DNA from: Gammaproteobacteria bacterium
GTDB lineage: Bacteria; Pseudomonadota; Gammaproteobacteria; HK1
Direction of reading: 5' to 3'
Length of the DNA stretch: 43,676 nucleotides
NCBI GenBank assembly: GCA_022823045.1
Contig: JAJDXW010000196.1
Span: 1 to 43,676, forward strand
The translations under genes were made by a program, and so were the position numbers. Within the stretch, counting starts at the first letter, position 1; the number at the start of each line of letters is the position of its first letter. The notes below the pieces were generated by a model that was given only the letters and a program-made list of their open reading frames with translations, ran no database searches and was not told where the DNA came from. Shown here in pieces: positions 23,917 through 31,905 of this stretch.

Positions 23917-25539
23917 ATGTACGACCTGCTGATTCGCGACGGACGCGTGGTCGACGGCACCGGCAATCCGTGGTTCCGGGCCGACATCGCGGTCAAGGAC
24001 GGTTCGATCGCCGCCATGGGCCGGATCGAGGACCGGGCCGAACGGGTCATCGACGCGGAAGGGCTGTACGTGGCCCCGGGGTTCATCGACGTGCACTGCC
24101 ACGCCGACTTCACCGTCCTCGATCCGAACAATCCGCGTGACTTCAAGCTCCGCCAAGGGATCACCACGGAATGCGCCGGACAGTGCGGCGAATCGGCGGC
24201 CCCGGTCAATCCCGACACCCTCGATCTCCTCAAGGCCTACATCGCCTTCGAGGCCCCGGTGGACGGCGTGCTGTCGTGGCGCTGGCGCACCTTCGACGAG
24301 TACCTCCGCGAGCTCGAATCGTTCGACATTCCCACCAACTTCGTTCCCATGGTGGGTCACGGCACGGTGCGCATCGACGCGATGGGCTTCGAGAACCGCC
24401 CCCCGACCGAGGCCGAGCTCGCGCGCATGAAGGCCACCGTAGGGGAAGCGATGGAGGCCGGCGCCTTCGGGTTCTCGGTCGGTCTCGCCTATGCGCCCGG
24501 CGACTATGCGCAGAGCGACGAGGTCATCGAGCTCGCCAGGGTCTCGGCCGCCTACGGGGGGATGTTCGGGACCCACATGCGCGACTACAGCGACCGCATC
24601 TTCGAATCGCTCGAGGAGACCTTCGAGGTCGGCCGGCAGGCGAGGTTGCCGGTGGTGATCTCCCACATCGGGGTCCAGGGCGAGGCGAACGTGGGGAAGA
24701 TCGGCGAGGTCCTGGCCACGATCGAACGGGCGCGCGAGGAAGGGCTGGAGGTCACCACCGACGTCTACCCCCTTGCGGCGGGCACGACGCTCCGTCTGCT
24801 GCTGCCGCACTGGGTGAGCGAAGGGAGTCTCGAGGAGCTCTTCCGGCGTCTGCGGGACCCCGACCAACGCAGCCGAATGAAGGACGCGATGGTCGCGGAG
24901 ACGGCCCGGATCGCCGCCGACACCGCGGTCAGCCGCTGGGACGAAATCCGCCTCGCGCGGGTCCTGAGCGAGCCCAACCGCGACTTTCAGGGGCTCACCA
25001 TTGCCGAGATCAGTCGTCGCAGGGGCACCGATCCGGAGACCACGGTGATGGATCTCGTGTTGGAGGAGCGCTGCCAGGCCACGATGTACCGCATCTTCAA
25101 GCAGACCGAAGACCTGGCGACGGCGGTGGTGCATCCGCTGACGATGATCGAGACCGACGCCATGGGGTTCGTGGAAGGCAACCCGTCGATCGGGCAGTAC
25201 GGGTCGTTTCCGAGGGTCCTTGGCTACTACGTGCGCGAGAAGAAGCTGCTTCGCCTCGAGGAGGCGGTGCGCAAGATGACGTCCTACGCGGCGCAGACCA
25301 TGGGTCTCAGGCGCAAGGGATTGCTGCGCGAGGGGGCCGACGCCGACATCACGATCTTCGACTTCGACACCGTGAGCGCCGCCCTCGACGGCAACAAGCG
25401 CTATCCGAGAGGTATCGAGTACGTGGCGGTCAACGGGCAGGTGGTCGTGGACCGCGGCCGCCACGACGGTGCCATGGCGGGGCGGGTCGTCAGGCGGGAG
25501 CGCGCGGGGGCGACTCGCGCCGGGATTCCCGGAGACTGA
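23917..25539 (+). CDS. D-aminoacylase-like amidohydrolase
   Basis: This 540-residue amidohydrolase-superfamily enzyme is close to N-acyl-D-amino-acid deacylases (COG3653). It has VHCHADF (H60, H62, D64), the conserved Cys in AGQCGESAAP (C90) that bridges metal in this family, GHGTVR, THMRDYSD, SHIGVQG and a C-terminal composite beta domain (LREGADADITIFDFD). GGAGGG lies six bases before the ATG, 50 bases after the ureohydrolase gene on the same strand. Likely it cleaves an N-acyl or N-carbamoyl group from an amino-acid-like substrate in the cytoplasm. Confidence 0.9.
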   Translation: MYDLLIRDGRVVDGTGNPWFRADIAVKDGSIAAMGRIEDRAERVIDAEGLYVAPGFIDVHCHADFTVLDPNNPRDFKLRQGITTECAGQCGESAAPVNPDTLDLLKAYIAFEAPVDGVLSWRWRTFDEYLRELESFDIPTNFVPMVGHGTVRIDAMGFENRPPTEAELARMKATVGEAMEAGAFGFSVGLAYAPGDYAQSDEVIELARVSAAYGGMFGTHMRDYSDRIFESLEETFEVGRQARLPVVISHIGVQGEANVGKIGEVLATIERAREEGLEVTTDVYPLAAGTTLRLLLPHWVSEGSLEELFRRLRDPDQRSRMKDAMVAETARIAADTAVSRWDEIRLARVLSEPNRDFQGLTIAEISRRRGTDPETTVMDLVLEERCQATMYRIFKQTEDLATAVVHPLTMIETDAMGFVEGNPSIGQYGSFPRVLGYYVREKKLLRLEEAVRKMTSYAAQTMGLRRKGLLREGADADITIFDFDTVSAALDGNKRYPRGIEYVAVNGQVVVDRGRHDGAMAGRVVRRERAGATRAGIPGD

Positions 25540-25616
25540 ATGGCGTGAGTCGGGCGGGCCGGTGCGCGCCGGTCATTGGCCCTCCAGCGCGATGCGATGG
25601 CTGTCGAGGAGGCCGG
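25516..25616. repeat. Dispersed repeat, copy 3, overlapping a gene 3' end
   Basis: This segment aligns with copy 1 (4191-4300), starting CGCGCCGGGATTCCCGGAGA and containing GCGCGATGCGATGGCTGT (core 25587-25610). Its right half codes on the minus strand for the last 14 residues of the MetE-like protein (PGLLDSHRIALEGQ plus stop). Its left half overlaps the last codons of the amidohydrolase gene (GIPGD). Confidence 0.65.
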
Positions 25617-26613
25617 GGGCGCGGGCCGGATGGCTGCGGCCCCAGCCGCACTCGGTCGCGATGCCGAAGGCCGGGACGAACCTCGCCGCGGCCGCGATGC
25701 GGCGCTGGTCGCCGTCGCGGTCGTCGTGGTGGATGATGCCGAGGTAGAGGTCGCAGCCCTCGGGGAGGCGGAGGGCGGCGAGTGGCGCGTAATAGGCTTC
25801 ATCATCCCGGTGCTTGGGTGCCGGGACATGGACGTACTGGAGGGAGCGCTCGAGTCCGGCAAGGAGGCCGTGCGTGATCTCGACCGTGTTGTCGAGGTCG
25901 GTCGGCATGACGACGTGCTCGTCGTTCGGCGTCCCGTAGCAGAGGTGGTAGCCGAGCTCGACCGGCTCCGGCACCGCGTTCCCGAGCCGCGCCAGCATGC
26001 CGGTGATGTCCTCCTTGTAGCTCTCGGGCCGGTTCGGAAAGTAGCCCTCCCAGGCCAGCACCTCCTGGCACACGTCCCACTGGATGGCGAGGTCGTCGTG
26101 GGGGATCGCGGCGCAGATCTTCGCGAGATCGCCCCGGAAGGCGCGTTCATAGGCGGCGAAGAAGTCGGGCCGGGCGGAGGGCGAGACGAACCAGTAACCG
26201 ATCGCCATCGGGGTCGGCAGGCACACCTGGAAGCGCACCCCCACCGGCAGCGTCCCGGCGCCCCGCATGGCGACGAAGCGGGCATACGAGGCGATGGCCT
26301 CCGGCGCATAGCCGGGGTCGAACTCGACCGTCGCCGGATCGACCCCGGCGCGGAAGCGGAAGAGCTCCCACTCGCGGATGAGCTTGCCGTCCCACTGGTG
26401 GATCCGCGCCTTGTCCTCGTCGGCCGCGACCTCCATCGCGGGATGCGCCGCGACCTTGGCCCGCTGCCAGTAGATCCAGCGCGACCGCTCGCCGGTCTCG
26501 CCGTCCGGGATCCGCTTCAGGTGCGCGCCGAGCCGGCGGCCGATCTCGGTGAAGGTCGTGTCGGCATCCGGATAGGGCAGGCTTCCGACGAGGTGGGCGC
26601 AGGTGAGCGGCAT
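25573..26613 (-). CDS. MetE-like (cobalamin-independent methionine synthase superfamily) protein
   Basis: This 346-residue protein has the UROD/MetE TIM-barrel fold. It keeps the zinc ligands of the MetE C-terminal domain: H223-x-C225 (GYHLCYG) and C322 (IATECGWGR). It is far shorter than MetE (about 750 residues), so it is a single-barrel relative that may move methyl groups from or to an unknown compound. ATG at 26613 has GGAGAAGG eight bases upstream; the longer frame to 26730 is ignored. The C-terminal 14 residues are encoded by dispersed repeat copy 3. It is convergent with the amidohydrolase gene. Confidence 0.85.
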   Translation of the reverse strand: MPLTCAHLVGSLPYPDADTTFTEIGRRLGAHLKRIPDGETGERSRWIYWQRAKVAAHPAMEVAADEDKARIHQWDGKLIREWELFRFRAGVDPATVEFDPGYAPEAIASYARFVAMRGAGTLPVGVRFQVCLPTPMAIGYWFVSPSARPDFFAAYERAFRGDLAKICAAIPHDDLAIQWDVCQEVLAWEGYFPNRPESYKEDITGMLARLGNAVPEPVELGYHLCYGTPNDEHVVMPTDLDNTVEITHGLLAGLERSLQYVHVPAPKHRDDEAYYAPLAALRLPEGCDLYLGIIHHDDRDGDQRRIAAAARFVPAFGIATECGWGRSHPARAPGLLDSHRIALEGQ

Positions 26614-26786
26614 GGCGGCGACCTTCTCCTCGAACGGAAGAGAACCGGAGTCTACTCGCAGTCGCAGTCGCCGTCCTCGCCGGACTCGCCCCCAGGCGCC
26701 GATCGACTCCCGTCCGCCTGTGCATCGCAAAGCAGCGGGGCAGTTGTCATACTGTGTCCGACGTCCGCCGACATGGGGATATCACA

Positions 26787-27077
26787 GTGGCAACCGAACG
26801 ACTGAGCTTGCGGATCGATGCGAGCCTCAAGAAGGACCTCGAACGCGAGGCAAGGCGCGAGGAGCGCTCCGCATCCTGGCTTGCCGTCAAGGCGATCGAG
26901 GCGATGCTGCGCGACCGCGCCGAGAAGCGCGAGGCAATCCGCGAAGCGATTGCGGAGGCGGACAAGGGCGCCTTCATCTCACAGGATGCGATGGACTCCT
27001 GGGTTTCGTCCTGGGACACCCAAACGGAGCTTCCCCCGCCGGAACCCGATGTCCTTCCAGGCCAGGATGACGAATGA
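26787..27077 (+). CDS. Ribbon-helix-helix antitoxin (RelB/ParD-like)
   Basis: The 96-residue protein begins ATERLSLRIDASLKKDLEREA, a classic RHH strand plus first helix, followed by ASWLAVKAIEAML. The acidic C-terminus (PPPEPDVLPGQDDE) would wrap the toxin. The GTG at 26787 is preferred because the RHH strand starts there; a GTG at 26754 is the alternative. It overlaps the toxin start by four bases (ATGA). An imperfect inverted repeat, TGTCATACTGTG (26747-26758) versus CACAGTGGCA (26784-26793), may be its operator. Confidence 0.85.
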   Translation: MATERLSLRIDASLKKDLEREARREERSASWLAVKAIEAMLRDRAEKREAIREAIAEADKGAFISQDAMDSWVSSWDTQTELPPPEPDVLPGQDDE

Positions 27078-27361
27078 AGCTCGTCTTCCTGCCGACCACC
27101 CGAACCGATCTGCTGTGGATGCGCCAGTACTACGCTCGTGTCTTTCCCGGTGGCGCGAAGCGCGGCGCCGAGCAGTACATCCGAGCCACCCGCGTAGTCC
27201 GGGGTAACCCGCTGGTCGGGCACGTTGTCGAAGGCATGGCGGGTGTACGGGAGTTCCCGATTCCGCGTACGCCCTTCTCCTCCATCTACCGGGTGGTGGA
27301 TGACCGTGTCGAGGTGTTGCGGGTGTGGGACCAGCGAGGCGATCGCGCACGGCTCGGTTGA
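27074..27361 (+). CDS. ParE/RelE-family toxin
   Basis: This 95-residue protein has the RelE/ParE fold signature: an N-terminal LVFLPTTRTDLLWMRQYY helix pair, then REFPIPRTPFSSIYRVVDDRVEVLRVWDQR, matching the R-(x)n-YRV...V.V.RV.H pattern; the final His is Gln here (WDQR). Start overlaps the antitoxin stop, the usual TA arrangement. Target (ribosome or gyrase) cannot be told from sequence. The 174 bases that follow (27362-27535) hold nothing I can support. Confidence 0.88.
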   Translation: MKLVFLPTTRTDLLWMRQYYARVFPGGAKRGAEQYIRATRVVRGNPLVGHVVEGMAGVREFPIPRTPFSSIYRVVDDRVEVLRVWDQRGDRARLG

Positions 27362-27535
27362 GTAGCAGGAGGGTTCGCGCCGCCGCCGGAACCGCTTTCT
27401 CGAGGACGGGCGCGCATTCCGGCACGCTCATCCGGGGCGCCGCCGCGAGCGCCTGACGTCGGGGCGGAGTCCTCCACCCGGAGCGCGGTCGAGGACGGTC
27501 CGATCCGCAAGGCGCGCGGGCGCCCGCCTTGTGGC

Positions 27536-28408
27536 TTACCCCTTCTGTCCCTTCTCCACCGTGCGCCGTTCGATGTCGAGCAGCGCCTCAAGGTCGATGT
27601 CCTCGTGCAACTCGTCCTGGAGCCTGTGCCAGCCGTCAGGGGAATGGGCGGCGGAGGCGAACGAGTCGGCCATTTCCCGGTAGAGCTCCCTCGAGCGCTC
27701 GTAGAAGGCGAGGAGCTGGGTTTGCGGGTCGGCAAGGATCTTCCAGCCCAGGTCCGCCATCTCCTGTGCGTCGATGCCGATGGCGGCCAGGCCGCCCGGG
27801 TTCGCGAGGTACATGAGCGGCCCGCCGAGACGCTCCGCGATGAAGCGCGCTTCCTCGGCATCGCGGGGCGAGAGCAGCAGCAGGTCGGCGCCCGCCTCCC
27901 GATAGGCCTCGGCTCGCGCGAGCGCATCGTCCATGCTCGAGGCCCGCACGGCGTTGGTGCGCGCGACGATTAGCAGGCGTTCGCTCCGCCTCGCCCGCAC
28001 CGCCTCCTCGACCTTCGCGGCCATGATCTCCTTCTCCACCATGTGCTCCAGACCCACGTGGTGGTGGGCGCGTTTCGGGAGCCACTGGTCCTCGATCTCG
28101 ATGGCCTGGAAGCCGGCCGCCTCGCTCATGGCGATGGTGCGGCGCATGTGCATCGGGTCGCCGAAGCCGGCGGCGGCGTCGAAGATGAGCGGGAGCGGGG
28201 TCGCCGCCCCGATCTCGATGGCCGCCTGGCACATCTCGGTAAGCGTGAGGTTGGCTTCCAGGTGGACCTTCATGTAGCCGGTCGCGCCGCCGCCGAGGTA
28301 GAGCGCGCGAAAGCCGGCCTTCTCCGCGAGCTTCGCCATCAGCGGGTTGAGCACGAGCGGGGCCAGCACCGGCTCGCGTCCGGCAATCATTTCGCGCAAG
28401 TCCGCCAT
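27536..28408 (-). CDS. Isocitrate lyase/PEP mutase superfamily protein
   Basis: This 290-residue TIM-barrel protein has the early GFRALYLGGGATGY, the metal region LIFDAAAGFGDP, AIEIEDQWLPKRAHHH and LIVARTNA. In lyases of this family the mobile loop carries K-(K/R)-C-G-H with a catalytic Cys; here it reads PKRAHHH, so the Cys is absent. That argues against isocitrate or methylisocitrate lyase and fits a decarboxylase- or hydrolase-type member such as oxaloacetate decarboxylase. GGAGGGG lies six bases before the ATG. Confidence 0.88.
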   Translation of the reverse strand: MADLREMIAGREPVLAPLVLNPLMAKLAEKAGFRALYLGGGATGYMKVHLEANLTLTEMCQAAIEIGAATPLPLIFDAAAGFGDPMHMRRTIAMSEAAGFQAIEIEDQWLPKRAHHHVGLEHMVEKEIMAAKVEEAVRARRSERLLIVARTNAVRASSMDDALARAEAYREAGADLLLLSPRDAEEARFIAERLGGPLMYLANPGGLAAIGIDAQEMADLGWKILADPQTQLLAFYERSRELYREMADSFASAAHSPDGWHRLQDELHEDIDLEALLDIERRTVEKGQKG

Positions 28409-28606
28409 GCCCCGGCCCCTCCATCAACGCTTGCGGGCGAATCGTGCGAGTCTGCCGCTCCCGCCGTCACCGGACAACCACGACGGGGGCAGGGGGCGAT
28501 GGCGGGTGAGGAAGAATCGGCCCCGCCCGCCGTTCCTGCCCTTGTTCGGGCGAAGATCGGCAAAGCGGGCGGCCCGCGCCCGCGCCGTGCTTCGATACGC
28601 CGGGAT

Positions 28607-29413
28607 TCAGGGGCGGAACGAGACGGAGGCTTCGCCGAGGCTCTCGATCTCGACCCGCACGTTGTCGCCCGGCTCCACCCAGCGTGTCTCGACGATGCTT
28701 CCCGTTAGCACCACGTCGCCTTCCGAGAGTGGCCGGCCCATCGCGGCGGCGTGGTTGGCGAGCCACGCGAGCGCCTCGAACGGGTGTCCCATCACGTCGG
28801 CGCCGGTTCCGGAGCCGACGTCGGCGTCGTTGATGGTCATGGTTCCCCGGAGAGCCGCGAGGTCGAGGCCGGACCGGGTGGAGACCGGGGCGCCGAGCAC
28901 CGCGCCGGCGCTGAAGAAGTCGTCGGCGATGAGGCTCGCCGCATCGAGGGCGCGAAAGTCGTCGTAGCGGTCGTCGACGATCTCGATCGCCGCCATGCAG
29001 CTCTCGACCGCGGCCGCCACGTCCGCGCGCTCGAACGGTGCTTCCGCCGCCGGAAGGGGCCGCCCGAGCCGCACCGCGATCTCGCACTCGACCCCCGGCC
29101 GCCAGTGCGCGGCGTATGGAACGGTCGCCGGGCTGCGAAAGACCCGCGCGGCATGGAGGGCGCCCGCGCAGGGATGCTCGATCCGGAGATAGCGCTGCAT
29201 CACCGGCGTCGTGCAGCCGATCTTGCGGCCGCTGACGGCGCCGAGCGAGCCGCGGAGCCGCTCGTTGAGCGCGGCCTGGACGCGGTAGGCGTCGTCGAGC
29301 GAAGGCGGACGGCAATCCGGCGGAAGCGGGGCGGGTACGCGATGCCTCCGCTCCCGCGCCGCAACGAAGATCTCCACCAACTGCCGGATCGACTCGGGCT
29401 TCATTGCCTGCAT
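28607..29413 (-). CDS. 2-keto-4-pentenoate hydratase/FAH-family protein
   Basis: This 268-residue member of the MhpD-like fumarylacetoacetase superfamily has GRKIGCTTPVMQRYLRI, the metal-binding GVECEIAVRLG, AAIEIVDDRYDD and the C-terminal GHPFEALAWLANHAA...GDVVLTGS. Members hydrate or decarboxylate 2-oxo acids from ring-cleavage pathways with Mg or Mn. Start at 29413 has GAGAGG about five bases upstream; an in-frame ATG nine bases later is possible. No aromatic ring-cleavage genes lie nearby. Confidence 0.9.
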   Translation of the reverse strand: MQAMKPESIRQLVEIFVAARERRHRVPAPLPPDCRPPSLDDAYRVQAALNERLRGSLGAVSGRKIGCTTPVMQRYLRIEHPCAGALHAARVFRSPATVPYAAHWRPGVECEIAVRLGRPLPAAEAPFERADVAAAVESCMAAIEIVDDRYDDFRALDAASLIADDFFSAGAVLGAPVSTRSGLDLAALRGTMTINDADVGSGTGADVMGHPFEALAWLANHAAAMGRPLSEGDVVLTGSIVETRWVEPGDNVRVEIESLGEASVSFRP

Positions 29414-29558
29414 GCTTTCCTCTCCGGCCTCGGACGCGCTTCCCCGATCACCACCTCGAATCGGTCCGGGGCGCGCCGCCCGGTCGGAGGGCCTCGATCG
29501 GATGGGTCGATTCGCCCGCGCCGGGTCGCCCGAGGTCGCCCCGGCGCAGCGGGACGGG

Positions 29559-30101
29559 TCAGAGGAGGGCGGCGCAGTTCGTGAGGGCGTCCTCGCGGGC
29601 GCGCTCGAATGCGGCTTCCTCCGCCTCGAGCGGGCTCTCGCCGCCGGCTCCCCCGAACGAGAAGGCGACGCCGCCCGCCGAGCCTGCGGTTGCGCCGCCC
29701 CCCGCCGCGATGCGGGCGGAGCCGAACTGGGTCCGCACCCCGCCCGCGCCGGGCAGGCGGAGGCTGCCGACCACGATGACCTCGTTCCGCTCCCGGCGCC
29801 GGCTCGTCACGTCGAACCGCCAGCCGTCGCCGTAGCGCTCGTTGAGGAGGCGCTCCGTCGGGGAGGCGGCGGGAGACGGTTGGGCGGCGGGCGCTTCCGC
29901 GGATACGGGCCGGATCGAATCACCGGGGGCGCCCTCGGGCGCGCGCGCCGGTGCGGGGTTGGCGGGCGCCGGTTCCCGGAGCGAGGGTCCGGACGAAGGC
30001 CGGCCGGCACGCGAGGGGCCGGTGCCCTCGTAGAGCGCGTCCAGCTCGCGCCGGTTCTTCGCGAGGAGGTCGTCGAAGGCGGAGGTGTAGCGCGAGCTCA
30101 T
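29559..30101 (-). CDS. Protein with low-complexity linker and Rad52-like C-terminal region
   Basis: This 180-residue protein starts at an ATG overlapping the amidase stop (ATGA), so it is translationally coupled. Residues 1-28 are helical (FDDLLAKNRRELDALYEG), residues 30-80 are Pro/Ala/Ser-rich, and residues 82-180 read ERLLNERYGDGWRFDVTSRR, VIVVGSLRLPG, RTQFGSARI, then a Gly-rich loop and AEEAAFERAREDALTNCAALL. The order strand-strand-strand-loop-helix with an alanine-rich final helix recalls the Rad52/DdrA fold, but no DNA-repair gene is near and this is a weak resemblance. I would otherwise call it a conserved hypothetical. Confidence 0.65.
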   Translation of the reverse strand: MSSRYTSAFDDLLAKNRRELDALYEGTGPSRAGRPSSGPSLREPAPANPAPARAPEGAPGDSIRPVSAEAPAAQPSPAASPTERLLNERYGDGWRFDVTSRRRERNEVIVVGSLRLPGAGGVRTQFGSARIAAGGGATAGSAGGVAFSFGGAGGESPLEAEEAAFERAREDALTNCAALL

Positions 30102-30814
30102 CGGACGGCCACCGCGCGCTCCCCGGACGCCCACCAGCGCCGGAAATCGTCCACCGCGCGCTCGGGTCCGCCCCGCCCGCCGCCCCGCTCGATCCGGGAG
30201 AGGACCTCGCCGCTCTCGATGACGTCGCCGTACTTGGCATCGATGTCGAAGAGGTTCGCCTCGTGCGGTCCCGCCGCGCGGTCTCCCACCGCGTCGCGGA
30301 CGACGATGGTGTGGTAGCCGTACTGCATCGAGTCGATGGCCGACGCGCGCACGCACCCGCTCGTGGTGCAGCCGGTGAGGACGAGGGTATCCACCCCGAA
30401 TGCCTTCAGCCGCTCGTCGATGTCGGTGCCGAAGAACGCGCTCGCATACTGCTTCTCGGCCACGATCTCCCCCGCCTCGGGGTGTATCCGGTCATCCACC
30501 TCGGTCCACGGGGTGCCCCGCACGAGCAGGCCGAGGGCCGGCACCTTCCTGACGAAGGTCCCGCCGTCGCTCAAGTCCGGGTGGTAGGCGACGGTGGTGT
30601 AGGCGATGGGGAGCCCGGCCGCGCGGAACGCGGCCTGGAGGCGGGCGGTCACGTCGAGCTCCCGCGAGAAGTCGCCTCCGAGGTCGGTCGTCGGATCGGT
30701 GAACCCGTTGATGAAGTCGATGACGAGGAGCGCGGGCTTGGCCCCGAACCCGGCGCGCGACGCGAACCCCTTGCGCTCGTAGTCGGTGCGCGTATCGGTC
30801 GTCCAGTCGTGCAT
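30098..30814 (-). CDS. Isochorismatase-family amidohydrolase (N-carbamoylsarcosine amidase-like)
   Basis: This 238-residue cysteine hydrolase has the catalytic triad as D33 (ALLVIDFINGF), K121 (KQYASAFFGT) and C154 (TGCTTSGCVRAS). The pattern matches N-carbamoylsarcosine amidase/maleamate amidase relatives. It would split an amide or carbamoyl group. GGGAGGA lies about five bases before the ATG. Divergent from the GFA gene across 148 bases that should hold both promoters. Confidence 0.9.
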   Translation of the reverse strand: MHDWTTDTRTDYERKGFASRAGFGAKPALLVIDFINGFTDPTTDLGGDFSRELDVTARLQAAFRAAGLPIAYTTVAYHPDLSDGGTFVRKVPALGLLVRGTPWTEVDDRIHPEAGEIVAEKQYASAFFGTDIDERLKAFGVDTLVLTGCTTSGCVRASAIDSMQYGYHTIVVRDAVGDRAAGPHEANLFDIDAKYGDVIESGEVLSRIERGGGRGGPERAVDDFRRWWASGERAVAVR

Positions 30815-30962
30815 GTCTTCCTCCCCCCGGTCCGCCGGGCTCGCGCCCTCGCCGGACTCTTTACCGCAGACCGGTCCTCGTCGCAAGGCCGCCTCGCGCG
30901 CGGCGCGGCGCCGGTTCGCGCTATGCTCCCTCCCGATTCCGTCCGGCTCCACGAGGATCGGC

Positions 30963-31808
30963 ATGACCGAAGGAACCTGTCTCTGCGGGACCGTGCGCTT
31001 CGTCGCCGACGAGGTGCGCGACATGGCCCACTGCCACTGCTCGATGTGCCGCAAGCACCACGGCGCCCCGTTCGCGACGATGGCCCGGGTCGCCGCCGAG
31101 GCGTTCCGGTGGACGGCGGGCGAGGAGGCGATCCGGCACTGCGAGTCCTCGCCGGGCTTTCGCCGGTCCTTCTGCGGAGTCTGTGGGTCCTCCCTCCCCG
31201 ATCGTTCCCCGTCCGGCGGATGGTTCGTCCCGGCGGGGCTCTTCGCGGCCGACCCCGGGGTGCGCCCCGTGGTCCACATCTTCCGCGCCCACCGGGCGCC
31301 CTGGCACACGATCGCGGACGAGCTCCCCGGGTTCGACGCGTGGCCTCCCCGGCGGGACCGGCCGGTCATCGAGCGGCCTCCGCCGGCCGACCCGGTCGAG
31401 TCGGGCGCGCTTCGCGGGAGCTGCCTTTGCGGCGCCATCGCTTACGAGGTGACCGAGCCCTTCATGCGGGTCCACAACTGCCACTGCTCGCGCTGCCGGC
31501 GGGCCCGTGCCGCCGCCCACACCACGAACGGGTTCACGTCCGTCGACGGGCTTCGCTTCGTGCGCGGGGAGGACCTCGCGGTCACCTGGCGCCTCCCCGG
31601 GGCGAGGTTCTTCGCCCACGCCTTCTGCCGGGTGTGCGGCTCGGGGGTGCCCCGGCGCGACCCCGACCGCGGGATCGCGCTCATCCCGATGGGCTCGCTC
31701 GACGACGATCCGGGCCGCCGCGTCGATCGCCACATCTTCGTCGGCTCCCGGGCGCCCTGGTACGACTTCGAGGACGACCTCCCGACCTTCGAGGAGGCGG
31801 CGCCTTGA
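30963..31808 (+). CDS. Tandem GFA (CENP-V/GFA) domain zinc protein
   Basis: This 281-residue protein contains two glutathione-dependent formaldehyde-activating (GFA) domains in a row. The first has CLCG (C6, C8), CHCSMC (C24, C26, C29) and FCGVCGS. The second, from about residue 150, repeats CLCG, NCHCSRC and FCRVCGS. Each set builds a structural zinc site and a second catalytic or storage zinc site. Most family members have one domain of about 130-190 residues, so this is an internal duplication. GAGG lies six bases before the ATG. The name does not prove formaldehyde activity. Confidence 0.9.
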   Translation: MTEGTCLCGTVRFVADEVRDMAHCHCSMCRKHHGAPFATMARVAAEAFRWTAGEEAIRHCESSPGFRRSFCGVCGSSLPDRSPSGGWFVPAGLFAADPGVRPVVHIFRAHRAPWHTIADELPGFDAWPPRRDRPVIERPPPADPVESGALRGSCLCGAIAYEVTEPFMRVHNCHCSRCRRARAAAHTTNGFTSVDGLRFVRGEDLAVTWRLPGARFFAHAFCRVCGSGVPRRDPDRGIALIPMGSLDDDPGRRVDRHIFVGSRAPWYDFEDDLPTFEEAAP

Positions 31809-31905
31809 CGCGAGGCGGCGGCATCTCTCCCGGGAGTGCGGGGTCCCGGCCCGCGCCGTCCCGGCCGGCGAGGGAGCCTCGCCAGGCGCGAGGTCCGGCG
31901 GAGGC

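Noticed and set aside
30098-31438. A longer amidase frame starting at 31438
   Set aside because: It would cover the whole GFA gene in antisense; the ATG at 30814 has a strong ribosome site and the correct family start.
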